A DNA stretch of 64,000 nt from Lysobacter sp. (GCA_027306995.1 DAHUXS010000019.1:1-64000), one strand, 5' to 3'; counted from the first letter of the stretch, positions 45,897-54,149 are shown. The notes: a model not told the origin generated them from the letters alone. Translations and numbers: made by a program.

Positions 45897-46452
45897 TCAA
45901 TCGCGGGCAAGTACCCGGCTCACTGCGATAGCCGTCCAATCACTACCGCGCCGGGTCTTAATCTCACGGGCGTTCAAGGCGTCTGCAATCTCTCGCAAGT
46001 CTCGCGCCCTGCGGCCTGAATCTGGCGAATGATCGGTAGCACGTTACCCGCGAAACGATCTGCGCCCACCCTGTTGGCCTCGTGTGCCGCGTTCCTAACG
46101 CGGTTTAGGTTCGGGTTCCTTGTGCGTCCCCGGCCATAGGTCGCTAGCTGTTCGCTGATTAGCTCCCACGCGGCCTGTTGAATCTCGCTAGCGGTCGGCC
46201 TGTGTATAGGTGCGTCAGGTTCAGGCGCCACGCCAGTGTTTAGCGCGGCTAGCTCTTGGTCGAACCTGCGTCGGATGACTTCGACCGTTAGAGGGCCGAT
46301 TCGCCGTGCCTCTTTCAGGTCGGGAGTGCCTAGCGTCTTCCATTTGTCTTTTTTTGAGTTCGAGACCGGCACCTATGCGAGCCTCTACTAGTTCGACCGG
46401 ACGCGGGCCACTCGGACGTAGTAATTGGCGCTCCCGGCGCGTCTAGACTCAT
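45897..46452 (-). pseudogene. Broken site-specific recombinase/integrase gene
   Basis: Three consecutive frames form one relic. Frame A starts at ATG 46452 behind a strong AGGAG (MSLDAPGAPITTSEWPASG). Frame B (about 46372-45974) begins like a tyrosine-integrase N-terminal arm (KKDKWKTLGTPDLKEARR) and continues into NPNLNRVRNAAHEANR and DRFAGNVLPIIRQIQAAG. Frame C, reached by a further shift near 46005, reads RDLREIADALNAREIKTRRG and VSRVLARD before TGA 45897. The B-C join matches the DNA-binding C-terminus of resolvase-type serine recombinases. No catalytic domain of either recombinase class remains. It lies between the OLD-type gene and ssrA, where an island integrase would be expected. Confidence 0.6.
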
Positions 46453-46474
46453 TCTCCTAGCTCCCGTTGTAACA

Positions 46475-46504
46475 GCTTGTAACAGTCGGATGGGTGTTAC
46501 AAGC
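46475..46504. repeat. Inverted and direct repeats upstream of the recombinase relic
   Basis: GCTTGTAACA (46475-46484) and TGTTACAAGC (46495-46504) are a perfect 10-base inverted repeat with a 10-base spacer. A further TTGTAACAG half-site at 46468 gives two direct copies exactly one helical turn apart. The site lies 23-52 bases before the relic's start codon and next to the ssrA terminator. It could be an operator or a recombinase binding/crossover site. Confidence 0.6.
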
Positions 46505-46514
46505 GGGGCTAGAA

Positions 46515-46562
46515 AAGAAAAAAGCCTTGTTTTTGAGGTTTTACTCTTAAAAACAAGGCTTC
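46515..46562 (-). terminator. Rho-independent terminator of ssrA
   Basis: On the minus strand AAGCCTTGTTTTT (46561-46549) pairs with AAAAACAAGGCTT (46534-46522), and TTTTCTTTTC follows. It begins 4 bases after the tmRNA 3' end. The A/T-rich stem extended by the T-tract is long and strong. Confidence 0.9.
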
Positions 46563-46565
46563 AGT

Positions 46566-46919
46566 TGGTGGAGATGGCGGGAATCGAACCCGCGTCCGAA
46601 GGCACTCCATGCCCGGCACTACATGCTTAGCTCGGTGTTTGGTCTCGGATGATGGCAACACACCGTGCGAGGCACACCATCATCCACACCCGCTTTGATT
46701 TCGGAACCTGCTGACGGGTCGCCACCGGTTCCTATCCCGTGATAATGACCCTACATCCGCGAGCACAGGCACAAGCGGGTTCGGGGCTAGGCCTTAAGCG
46801 GCCAGAGCGTAGACGTCGTCGTTGGCGTCTGAGTTTTTGCAGCTGGATTAACGAGGAAAGCTACCCCCTCGGCATGCGCCAAGCGATTTCGCAACCCCCG
46901 TCGAATCCAGTGCATCCCC
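46566..46919 (-). ncRNA. ssrA: Transfer-messenger RNA (tmRNA)
   Basis: tmRNA rescues stalled ribosomes and tags the product for degradation. It runs on the minus strand from GGGGATGCACTGGATTCGAC (46919) to ...GGGTTCGATTCCCGCC ATCTCCACCA (46566), 354 bases. The tRNA-like ends pair over 7 base pairs (GGGGATG with CATCTCC) and the CCA is encoded. The tag reading frame near 46810 is GCC AAC GAC GAC GTC TAC GCT CTG GCC GCT TAA, giving ANDDVYALAA. Its partner gene smpB lies 2.2 kb away. The 3' end faces the AT-rich island, and tmRNA 3' ends are common integration targets. Confidence 0.97.
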
Positions 46920-46946
46920 GGGAACCGTTGTCTCGCCGACACAGCC

Positions 46947-46975
46947 AGTATAGGGCAGAATCCCTGAATGCCGAA
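46947..46975 (-). promoter_or_regulatory. Candidate ssrA promoter
   Basis: On the minus strand TATACT (46952-46947) lies 27 bases before the mature tmRNA 5' end. A TCGGCA -35-like hexamer lies 16 bases upstream (46974-46969). The promoter overlaps the start codon of the divergent CHASE kinase gene (ATG 46968). Confidence 0.5.
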
Positions 46976-49136
46976 TCAGGCCGACTCCCACGACCAATTC
47001 AACCAGCACGCCCCCATCCTGTTCGGCGTGCTGGCGGGAATCTGCGCCACCATCATGGTGCTGCTCATCTGGCGCAACGAGCAGACGGTGGCCCATCGCG
47101 AGACGATGGCCGAACTCAATTCCGAAGCGGACCTGGTCGAATCACTGGTGCGCCAGCGCCTCGATGCGCTGGAACTGATCATGCGCGGCGGCGCATCGCT
47201 GATCGCCGGGGATACCTTGCCGACGGACGAGCAGTGGCAGAGCTATGTCGCCGGTCTCGATCTCGAACAGCGCTACACGGCGGTGGTCGGCCTTGGGTAC
47301 GGCCCCTACATCGATCGCGTCGACCTGATGCGTTTCCAGCAGGACTGGAAGGAACGCACCGGCGAGATGATCAACATCCAGCCCTGGGGCGTTCGCCCGG
47401 AATACGCACCGGTGATCTATCTCGCGCCGGCATCGCAAGCGACGCGATCACTCATCGGGCGCGACATGTACATCGAGGCCACGCGCCGCGAGGCCATGCA
47501 GCGGGCGATGGAGAGTGGTCATCCGTGGTTGTCCGGTTCGGTCGAATTGTTCCTGGATGGCGGCAATCCGAGCGTGCGCAGCATGATTTTCTATACCCCG
47601 GTCTACCGCGGCGGCGAACATCCGGAAACGGTCGCCGCGCGCCGGGCAAACATGATGGGCTGGGTCTATATCCCGTTCCGCATGCCGAAATTCATCGACA
47701 TGACGTTGAAGTCGGTGAAGCGCAAATTGAAGCTGAGGATCAGCGACGCCACGACCGTCGGGAGGCCGATCACGCTGGCTGAAGACCCGGGCCTGTCGGG
47801 CAAGGCGTTCCGCGGGCCGATCGAACGCAGCATTCCCGTCTATGGTCGCGTGCTGCGGCTGGAATTTTTCGGCGAAGAGGACGCCGGCGCCGAACGCAGC
47901 CAGTGGGTGTTGTGGTCGGGCCTGCCGCTTGCGCTGGCCACCGGCCTGATCGCCTTCCTGCTGGCGCGGACGCAGGCGCGCGCACACGTCCTGGCGCGCG
48001 ACATGACCCGCGCCCATGCGCGCAGCGAGGCCCTGTTCCGCAGCGCGATGGTGCACTCGGGCATCGGCATGGCATTGCTCGACGACAAGGGCGACATCGT
48101 CGAGGTCAATCCGGCGTTCACCCGCCTGTTCGAACGCGACATCGGGGCCTTGCGCGGCACGCATTTCGCCGCCTTGCTCGATCATGGCAGCGTCGGCCTG
48201 GTGGAGCAGGGCGAGGAGGGCGGGATGCGCATGGAAATCCGCCGCTTCGCCCGCCGCAATGGCGAGTTGCGGCATGTCTCGCTGGTCTACGGAAAGATCC
48301 CGTCCAGGGATGGCGTCGACATCAGGCTGCTGGTGCAGACCGAAGACATTTCCGATCGCGTCCGCAGCGAAGCGCGCATCCGGGCACTCAACCGCACCCT
48401 GGAATTGCGCGTCGACGCGCGTACCCGCGAACTCAGCGAGGCCAACCAGCAACTCGAAACCTTCGCCTACAGTGTGTCGCACGACTTGCGCGCGCCGCTG
48501 CGCGCGATCGACGGCTTCAGCCGCCTGTTGTCGGACCGCCATGCCGATGCGCTGGATGAGGCTGCGCAAGGATATTTGTCGCGCATCCGCGACGGCGCAC
48601 GCCGGATGGACGACCTGATCGGCGCGATCCTGACGATTTCCCGCGTCAGCCGCGGCGAATTGCAGCACCAGTCACTCGACTTGTCGGCGCTTGCACGCGA
48701 AATCGTCGACGAGCTCGCAGCGAGCGATCCGCAACGCGTGGTCGAGGTCGAGATCGCGCCTGGGCTCCACGCCGAAGGCGACGCATCACTGGTGCGGACG
48801 TTGATGCAGAACCTGATCGGCAACGCCTGGAAATTCACCCGCGATCGCGAGACCGCGCATATCCGCATCGGGCGCGATGCCGGCGGGTATTTCTTCGTCG
48901 AAGACGATGGCGTCGGTTTCGATCCCGCGTATGCCGGGAAATTGTTCCAGCCCTTCCAGCGCTTGCACACCGAATCCGAATTCGTTGGTTACGGCATCGG
49001 CCTCGCCACGGTGCGACGCATCGTGGAACGCCACGGGGGAACCCTGCAGGCACGGGGCGAAGTGGGGCGTGGCGCGTGTTTCGCTTTCACGTTGCCGGGC
49101 GTTCTCCGCGACAACGACGACGACCACCAGATCTGA
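46968..49136 (+). CDS. CHASE-domain sensor histidine kinase
   Basis: This membrane-bound kinase has 722 residues. A first transmembrane helix (PILFGVLAGICATIMVLLIW) is followed by a periplasmic CHASE domain with VVGLGYGPYIDRVDLMRFQQ and APVIYLAPASQATRSLIGRD. A second helix (LWSGLPLALATGLIAFLLA), a PAS domain (about 365-470), a HisKA domain with the phospho-His in SVSHDLRAPLRAIDG (about residue 504) and an HATPase domain with DDGVGFDP and GYGIGLATVRRIVERHGG follow. No response regulator is adjacent. CHASE ligands are often small molecules such as cytokinins; the ligand here is unknown. It sits between ssrA and smpB. Confidence 0.92.
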   Translation: MPNQADSHDQFNQHAPILFGVLAGICATIMVLLIWRNEQTVAHRETMAELNSEADLVESLVRQRLDALELIMRGGASLIAGDTLPTDEQWQSYVAGLDLEQRYTAVVGLGYGPYIDRVDLMRFQQDWKERTGEMINIQPWGVRPEYAPVIYLAPASQATRSLIGRDMYIEATRREAMQRAMESGHPWLSGSVELFLDGGNPSVRSMIFYTPVYRGGEHPETVAARRANMMGWVYIPFRMPKFIDMTLKSVKRKLKLRISDATTVGRPITLAEDPGLSGKAFRGPIERSIPVYGRVLRLEFFGEEDAGAERSQWVLWSGLPLALATGLIAFLLARTQARAHVLARDMTRAHARSEALFRSAMVHSGIGMALLDDKGDIVEVNPAFTRLFERDIGALRGTHFAALLDHGSVGLVEQGEEGGMRMEIRRFARRNGELRHVSLVYGKIPSRDGVDIRLLVQTEDISDRVRSEARIRALNRTLELRVDARTRELSEANQQLETFAYSVSHDLRAPLRAIDGFSRLLSDRHADALDEAAQGYLSRIRDGARRMDDLIGAILTISRVSRGELQHQSLDLSALAREIVDELAASDPQRVVEVEIAPGLHAEGDASLVRTLMQNLIGNAWKFTRDRETAHIRIGRDAGGYFFVEDDGVGFDPAYAGKLFQPFQRLHTESEFVGYGIGLATVRRIVERHGGTLQARGEVGRGACFAFTLPGVLRDNDDDHQI

Positions 49137-49142
49137 GGGCGC

Positions 49143-49628
49143 TCAGGCGTCCTTGTTGTGCCGACGCAACAGGCGCTGCTTCTCGCGGTTCCAGTCGCGT
49201 TCCTTGCTCGCTTCGCGCTTGTCGTGCGTCTGCTTGCCTCGCGCCAGCGCCACTTCGAGCTTGACCTTGTTGCCCTTCCAGTACAGCGCGGTGGGGACGA
49301 GGGTATAGCCGTCGCGCTGGACCCGACCCACCAGCTGGTCGATCTCCTGGCGATGCAACAGCAGCTTGCGGTCGCGGCGATCGTTGGCGATCACGTGGGT
49401 GGAGGCCTGGATCAGCGGGGTGATCTGGGCGCCGACCAGGAAGATCTCGCCGTGGCTCACCAGCGCATAACCATCGCCGATGTTGGCGCGCCCTGCTCGG
49501 ATCGCCTTCAATTCCCAGCCTTGCAGGGCAAGGCCAGCCTCGACGCGTTGTTCGAGGTGGTATTCGTGACGGGCGCGCTTGTTCAACGCGATGGTGCCGC
49601 CATTTGCCTTATCCTTGGTCTTGCTCAT
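49143..49628 (-). CDS. smpB: SsrA-binding protein SmpB
   Basis: SmpB binds the tRNA-like part of tmRNA and brings it to stalled ribosomes. The 161-residue protein has ALNKRARHEYHLEQRVEAGL, LQGWELKAIRAGRANIGDGY and the basic C-terminal tail GKQTHDKREASKERDWNREK. ATG 49628 is chosen by family fit; TACAAT ends 6 bases upstream on the minus strand, suggesting a leaderless message. Its start lies only 12 bases from the divergent ratA start. Confidence 0.96.
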   Translation of the reverse strand: MSKTKDKANGGTIALNKRARHEYHLEQRVEAGLALQGWELKAIRAGRANIGDGYALVSHGEIFLVGAQITPLIQASTHVIANDRRDRKLLLHRQEIDQLVGRVQRDGYTLVPTALYWKGNKVKLEVALARGKQTHDKREASKERDWNREKQRLLRRHNKDA

Positions 49629-49640
49629 GCACGTATTGTA

Positions 49641-50078
49641 ATGACCACCACCATCGAACGCAGCGCCCTCGTGGCCCATTCCGCCGAGACCATGTTCGAT
49701 CTGGTCGATGCCGCGGAGCGCTATCCGGACCGTTTTGGCTGGTGCCAGGCCGCCAATGTCGAACGCCTGGACGAAGGGCGTTATGTCGCGCGTCTCGATA
49801 TCGGGCTCGGCCGCTTCAAGACCTGGTTCAAGACCGAGAACACCAGCGAACGCCCGTTGCGCATCGACATGCGCCTGGTGGATGGCCCGTTCAAGACCCT
49901 GGAAGGCCATTGGCGTTTCACCGCACTCGATACCCACGCCTGCAAGGTGGCGCTGGAACTGAAGTTCGAGCCGGCGTCGTCGCTGCTTGGGCCGGTGCTG
50001 GCGCTTGGCCTGCAAAGCCTCGCCGACCGCATGGTCGATGACTTCATCCGCGTGGCCAACAAGGCGGGGCTGCCTTGA
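49641..50078 (+). CDS. ratA: RatA/COQ10-like START-domain protein
   Basis: This 145-residue protein of the polyketide-cyclase/START fold is proposed to bind ubiquinone or, in E. coli, to hinder 50S association. Family features are ERSALVAHSAETMFDLVDAA, ERYPDRFGWCQAANV and the C-terminal LQSLADRMVDDFIRVA. It is coupled to the next gene by an ATGA overlap (50075-50078) and divergent from smpB, the standard smpB/ratA/rnfH arrangement. Confidence 0.9.
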   Translation: MTTTIERSALVAHSAETMFDLVDAAERYPDRFGWCQAANVERLDEGRYVARLDIGLGRFKTWFKTENTSERPLRIDMRLVDGPFKTLEGHWRFTALDTHACKVALELKFEPASSLLGPVLALGLQSLADRMVDDFIRVANKAGLP

Positions 50079-50380
50079 TGGCGGGCGTCATCAGGGTCGA
50101 AGTGGTCGCGGCATGGCCGCATCGCTGCGAACGCGTGGCAGTGGAATTGCCCGTAGGCGTGCATGCGGAGGATGCGATCGTCGCGGTCGGATTCGCGTCA
50201 TTGGCCGATGTCGCCGGAATCGCGGTATTCGGCCAGCGGGTGACGTCGCGCCATTTGCTTGTCGATGGCGATCGCGTCGAATTGTTGCGTGGATTGAAGG
50301 TCGATCCCAAGGCCGCGCGACGTGCGCGTGCCGACGTCCAGCGCGATGTGGCCCGGAAAAATCGCCGGACCGTGCGTTGA
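50078..50380 (+). CDS. rnfH: RnfH-family ubiquitin-like protein
   Basis: This 100-residue beta-grasp protein of unclear function contains IRVEVVAAWPHRCERVAVEL, GIAVFGQRVTSRHLLVDGDR and VELLRGLKVDPKAARRARA, all typical of the family. ATG 50078 overlaps the ratA stop. It ends 4 bases before the convergent bamE. Confidence 0.9.
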   Translation: MAGVIRVEVVAAWPHRCERVAVELPVGVHAEDAIVAVGFASLADVAGIAVFGQRVTSRHLLVDGDRVELLRGLKVDPKAARRARADVQRDVARKNRRTVR

Positions 50381-50384
50381 CGGC

Positions 50385-50795
50385 TTATTCGCCGCTGTCG
50401 CTGTCTCCGCCGCCGCCGTTCTTCTTCTTGTCCTTGCGCAGGTTGGGACCGAAGCGCTTGATGGAGTCCTTGGCGAGCTGCTCGTCCTGTTCGGCGAAAT
50501 AGTTGCCATCCCACTTGGTGACCAGGTCGTTCTCGAAATAGACGGAGAAGTTCTTGATCTGGGTCTTGCCGGTACGACCGACGCGCTCGGTGCTGGTGTA
50601 GTCCCAGCGGCTGTGGTGGAACGGGTCCTGGATCGAGGGCAGGCCCAGCAGTTCGGCGACCTGATCCTTCGTCATGCCGGCCTGCAACTGCTCGACCTTG
50701 GTCTTCTCCATCAGGTTGCCCTGATAGACGGGCTGGCGATAGAAACAGCCGGTCAGGGCGATGGCGGCGATGCAGGCGAGCAGGAATGTGCGCAT
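50385..50795 (-). CDS. bamE: Outer-membrane assembly lipoprotein BamE (OmlA/SmpA)
   Basis: BamE is part of the BAM complex that inserts outer-membrane barrels. The 136-residue precursor MRTFLLACIAAIALTGC has a lipobox with Cys17. The domain has VYQGNLMEKTKVEQLQAGMT, KDQVAELLGLPSIQDPFH and WDYTSTERVG. The C-terminus is Lys/Gly/Asp-rich. It is divergent from fur, as in Xanthomonas where the gene is called omlA. Confidence 0.94.
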   Translation of the reverse strand: MRTFLLACIAAIALTGCFYRQPVYQGNLMEKTKVEQLQAGMTKDQVAELLGLPSIQDPFHHSRWDYTSTERVGRTGKTQIKNFSVYFENDLVTKWDGNYFAEQDEQLAKDSIKRFGPNLRKDKKKNGGGGDSDSGE

Positions 50796-50908
50796 GTGAA
50801 CAGGCGGTGTCACGAATTTCAGCGATGATACACGTCCCGCCCCACGGCCGCCCTGCGCTGGCAGGCGGCGGTTCAGCCACTGGTCGTTGTCAGAGTTTGG
50901 AGAATGTG

Positions 50909-51307
50909 ATGGAAACCCGCGATCTGCGCAGTCTGGGCTTCAAGGTGACCCAGCCGCGCCTGCGAGTGCTCGAGTTGCTGGAGCGCGCCAAGCCCCGCCA
51001 CATGACGGCGGAGGAGATCTATCGCGCGTTGCTGGACGGTGGCGAAGACGTCGGGCTGGCGACGGTGTATCGCGTGCTGACCCAGTTCGAAACCGCAGGC
51101 CTGGTGCTGAAGCACAACTTCGAGGGCGGCCACGCGGTGTACGAGCTCGATCGCGGCACCCACCACGACCATATGGTGGATGTGGAGACCGGCAAGATCA
51201 TCGAGTTCACCTCGCCGGAGATCGAGGCGTTGCAGCGCCAGATCGCGGCGAAACACGGCTATGCGCTGGAAGACCACGCATTGGTGCTGTACGTCCGCAA
51301 GAAATGA
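50909..51307 (+). CDS. fur: Ferric uptake regulator Fur
   Basis: Fur is the Fe(II)-dependent repressor of iron acquisition genes. The 132-residue protein has a winged helix (GFKVTQPRLRVLELLERAKP, GLATVYRVLTQFETAGLVLK) and the metal-binding GTHHDHMVDVETGKIIEF. It contains no cysteine, so the structural CxxC zinc site of E. coli Fur is absent. ATG 50909 has GGAGAA upstream. The three TonB receptors in the window are candidate regulon members only if they carry Fur boxes, which I did not see clearly. Confidence 0.95.
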   Translation: METRDLRSLGFKVTQPRLRVLELLERAKPRHMTAEEIYRALLDGGEDVGLATVYRVLTQFETAGLVLKHNFEGGHAVYELDRGTHHDHMVDVETGKIIEFTSPEIEALQRQIAAKHGYALEDHALVLYVRKK

Positions 51308-52984
51308 TCAATCGGCGCTGGCGTCTTCCAGCAGCTTGCGGGCGGCGCCGCGCGCTTCCTTGCTGACCGTCGCGCCGCCGAGCAGGCGCGCGAGTTCCTC
51401 GGTTCGACCCTGTACGTCCAGCGTGTCCAGCGCGCTTTGGGTGATGCCGGAATCCGCGGACTTGCTGACGCGGTAGTGCTGGTGGCCGTGCGCCGCGACT
51501 TGCGGCAGGTGCGTCACGCACATCACCTGGCAGCGCTTGCCGAGTTGGCGCAACAGGCGCCCGACCACCGCCGCGACCGGGCCGCTGATCCCGCTGTCGA
51601 CTTCGTCGAAGACCATCGTCGGTACGCCATCGCCGTCGAGTGCGGCGACTTCGATCGCCAGGGCAATGCGCGAGAGCTCGCCGCCCGACGCGACCTTGCG
51701 CAGCGCGCGCGGCGGCTGGTCGGGATTGGCGGTGACGAGGAATTCCACGCGCTCGGCGCCATGCGGGTCCGGCGTGCTCCCGGGCTGCGCTTCGAGGTCG
51801 ATCTTCAACACGCCGCCGGCCATGCCGAGTTCGCCCATGAGGCGACTGACTTCATCGCCGAGCGATTTCGCTGTGGCCTGTCGTGTCTTGCTCAAGGTAG
51901 CGGCGGCCTGTCGCCAGCCGGCTTCGGCTTCCGCCATCTCGCGGTCGAGCGTTTCCAGGCGTTGGTCGGCGTGTTCCAGTCCGGCCAGTTCGTCGCGGAT
52001 GCGTTCGCGCACGTCCGCCAGCGCATCCGGGGCGACGCGATGCTTGCGACCGAGGTCGTGCAGGCGCGCGAGCTGGCGATCGAGTTGTTCGAAGGCGGTG
52101 GGGTCGAGCTGGCTGTCCTCGCGGATGCGGTCGAGCAGGGCGGCGGCTTCGTCGAGCTGGATTCCGGCAGCATCGAGCATGGCATCGACATCGGCGAGGC
52201 GCGGTTCGTCGCCGATCACCCGTGCCAGGGCGCCGCGCGCGCCGTGGACTTGCACCAGCGCGCCTTCGGCCTCGTCGTCGCCCAGTACGCGGCTGCTGGC
52301 TGCGCTGGTGGCTTCCAGCAAGGCGGCGCTGTTGGCGTAGCGGCGATGGCGGGTCGCAAGGTCGGCGACGGCTTCCGGTTCGAGCGGATCGTGCTCGAGT
52401 TCCTGCAACTGGTGCTGGAGCAGGGCGACGCGATCGGCGACATCGCCGCGTGCGGTCAGTTGTTCGCGTTCGCGCTGGAGTTTGCGCCAGATGCCGGCAG
52501 TATTCGCGACATTCGCCAGCGCGGCGTCGTGCTTGCCGACGTTGTCGAGCAGGGCGAGTTGCGCCGGCTTCGACAACAGCGACTGATGGGCGTGCTGACC
52601 GTGGATCTCCACCAGCAATGTGGCGAGTTCAGTCAATTGTGCCAACGTCACCGCGCGGCCGTTGATCCATGCCCGCGATCCGCCATCGGCGCGCAGCACG
52701 CGACGCAGCAGACAGGCGTCGCCATCGTCCAGTTCCTGCTCGCGCAACCACGCCCGAGCGGCGGCGGCATCGCCGACGACGAATTCGGCCTGGAGTTCGG
52801 CGCGCTCGCTGCCGTGGCGCACCATCGCGGCATCGGCGCGTTCGCCGGACAGGAAGCCCAGCGCATCCACCAGCAGGGATTTGCCGGCGCCGGTTTCGCC
52901 GGAAATGACGGTCATTCCAGCGCCGAATTCGAGCTCGGTGGCGGTGATGACGGCGAAGTCGCGGATGGTCAGGCGCTGCAGCAT
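51308..52984 (-). CDS. recN: DNA repair protein RecN
   Basis: RecN is an SMC-like ATPase acting in double-strand-break repair. The 558-residue protein begins MLQRLTIRDFAVITATELEF, with Walker A SGETGAGKS, and has a central coiled coil. C-terminal ABC motifs are SGGELSRIALAIEVAA, MVFDEVDSGISGPVAA and VMCVTHLPQVAAHG. Its stop abuts the fur stop with no gap. TAGAAT ends 7 bases before ATG 52984, again suggesting a leaderless transcript. Confidence 0.97.
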   Translation of the reverse strand: MLQRLTIRDFAVITATELEFGAGMTVISGETGAGKSLLVDALGFLSGERADAAMVRHGSERAELQAEFVVGDAAAARAWLREQELDDGDACLLRRVLRADGGSRAWINGRAVTLAQLTELATLLVEIHGQHAHQSLLSKPAQLALLDNVGKHDAALANVANTAGIWRKLQREREQLTARGDVADRVALLQHQLQELEHDPLEPEAVADLATRHRRYANSAALLEATSAASSRVLGDDEAEGALVQVHGARGALARVIGDEPRLADVDAMLDAAGIQLDEAAALLDRIREDSQLDPTAFEQLDRQLARLHDLGRKHRVAPDALADVRERIRDELAGLEHADQRLETLDREMAEAEAGWRQAAATLSKTRQATAKSLGDEVSRLMGELGMAGGVLKIDLEAQPGSTPDPHGAERVEFLVTANPDQPPRALRKVASGGELSRIALAIEVAALDGDGVPTMVFDEVDSGISGPVAAVVGRLLRQLGKRCQVMCVTHLPQVAAHGHQHYRVSKSADSGITQSALDTLDVQGRTEELARLLGGATVSKEARGAARKLLEDASAD

Positions 52985-53030
52985 GGCGTCGATTCTAGGG
53001 GCTGCCGTCGCATTCGCCGAGACCGGGCGG

Positions 53031-53058
53031 TTGCAAGCGCGGCCCGCTGCCCCTAAAT
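53031..53058 (+). promoter_or_regulatory. Candidate sigma-32 promoter of hrcA
   Basis: TTGCAAG (53031-53037) and CCCCTAAAT (53050-53058) are separated by 12 bases, close to the heat-shock consensus CTTGAAA/CCCCATnT. The -10 ends 7 bases before the hrcA ATG. No CIRCE inverted repeat is visible here. Confidence 0.5.
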
Positions 53059-53065
53059 AGTCGGC

Positions 53066-54124
53066 ATGGCATTCCCCGGATCCGACGATCTCAACCCGCG
53101 CGCGCGGCATCTGCTGCGGACGCTGATCGGTCGCTATATCCGCGATGGCGAGCCGATCGGTTCGCAGACGCTGGCGCGCTGCGCCGGACTGGATGTCAGT
53201 TCCGCCACCATCCGCAACATCCTCGGCGACCTCGAGGACCTTGGCCTGCTGGCATCGCCCCACACCTCCGCCGGCCGGGTGCCGACCGCGCAGGGCTACC
53301 GGGTCTTCGTCGATTCATTGCTGCAGGTTGAGCCACTGGGCGATGGTGAATTGCGCCGCCTGCGCGAGGAGTTGCTGCCTGGCAACGCCGGCACCCGCCA
53401 GTTGCTCGGCAATGCCGGGGAGCTGCTGTCGGCGATGAGCCATTTCGTCGGCGTGGTCAGCGCGCCGCAACGGGCCAGCGTGCCGTTCCGACGGATCGAA
53501 TTCGTCGGGCTCGGCGGCGACGAGGTGCTCGCGATCCTGGTCTTCAGCGACAACGAGGTGCAGAACCGGGTGGTGCGCACCGGCAAGGTGTTCGATCCCG
53601 GCGAACTCGAACGCGTCGCCAATTATCTGAACGCGCATTTCGCCGGATTGCCGATCTCCCAAGTCAAGCGCCAGCTGCTGGGCGAGTTGCGCGCTGCCCG
53701 CGACGAGCTGCACCTGTTGATGTCGCAGGCGCTGGAACTCGCCGAGCTCAGTTTCGACGAGCGCGGCGGCGAGTCCGAGCTGGTGATGGCTGGCCAGACC
53801 CGGCTGATGGGCGTGCAGGAACTGGCCGATGTCGGCCGCCTGCGCGACCTGTTCGAGACCTTCGGGCGCAAGCGCGACATGCTGCAGCTGCTCGACCGCA
53901 CCCTCCACGCCGAGGGCGTGCGCATCTTCATCGGCGAGGAAACCGGGCTGGCGCCGATGGGTGACGACATGGCCTTGGTCGCCGCGCCCTACGGCAGCGC
54001 CGGCCGGGTGTTGGGCGTGCTCGGGGTGATCGGGCCGCGACGCATGGCCTACGACCAGGTGATCCCGCTGGTGCAGGCGACCGCCGGTTTGCTCGGTGAA
54101 GCCATGGGGCCGGATCGCAGTTGA
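53066..54124 (+). CDS. hrcA: Heat-inducible transcription repressor HrcA
   Basis: HrcA represses chaperone operons through CIRCE elements. The 352-residue protein has the N-terminal winged helix (LNPRARHLLRTLIGRYIRDG, GSQTLARCAGLDVSSATIRN, LASPHTSAGRVPTAQGYRVF) and the GAF-like C-terminal part (EVQNRVVRTGKVFDPGELER, VLGVIGPRRMAYDQVIPLV). It heads hrcA-grpE-dnaK-(TMEM175)-dnaJ. Since no CIRCE lies in this window, its targets (for example groESL) are probably elsewhere. Confidence 0.96.
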   Translation: MAFPGSDDLNPRARHLLRTLIGRYIRDGEPIGSQTLARCAGLDVSSATIRNILGDLEDLGLLASPHTSAGRVPTAQGYRVFVDSLLQVEPLGDGELRRLREELLPGNAGTRQLLGNAGELLSAMSHFVGVVSAPQRASVPFRRIEFVGLGGDEVLAILVFSDNEVQNRVVRTGKVFDPGELERVANYLNAHFAGLPISQVKRQLLGELRAARDELHLLMSQALELAELSFDERGGESELVMAGQTRLMGVQELADVGRLRDLFETFGRKRDMLQLLDRTLHAEGVRIFIGEETGLAPMGDDMALVAAPYGSAGRVLGVLGVIGPRRMAYDQVIPLVQATAGLLGEAMGPDRS

Positions 54125-54149
54125 TTTGGGCCGATGTCGAGCCAATTTT

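Noticed and set aside
53000-53065. CIRCE element upstream of hrcA
   Set aside because: No TTAGCACTC or GAGTGCTAA half-site is present; the visible boxes fit sigma-32 instead.
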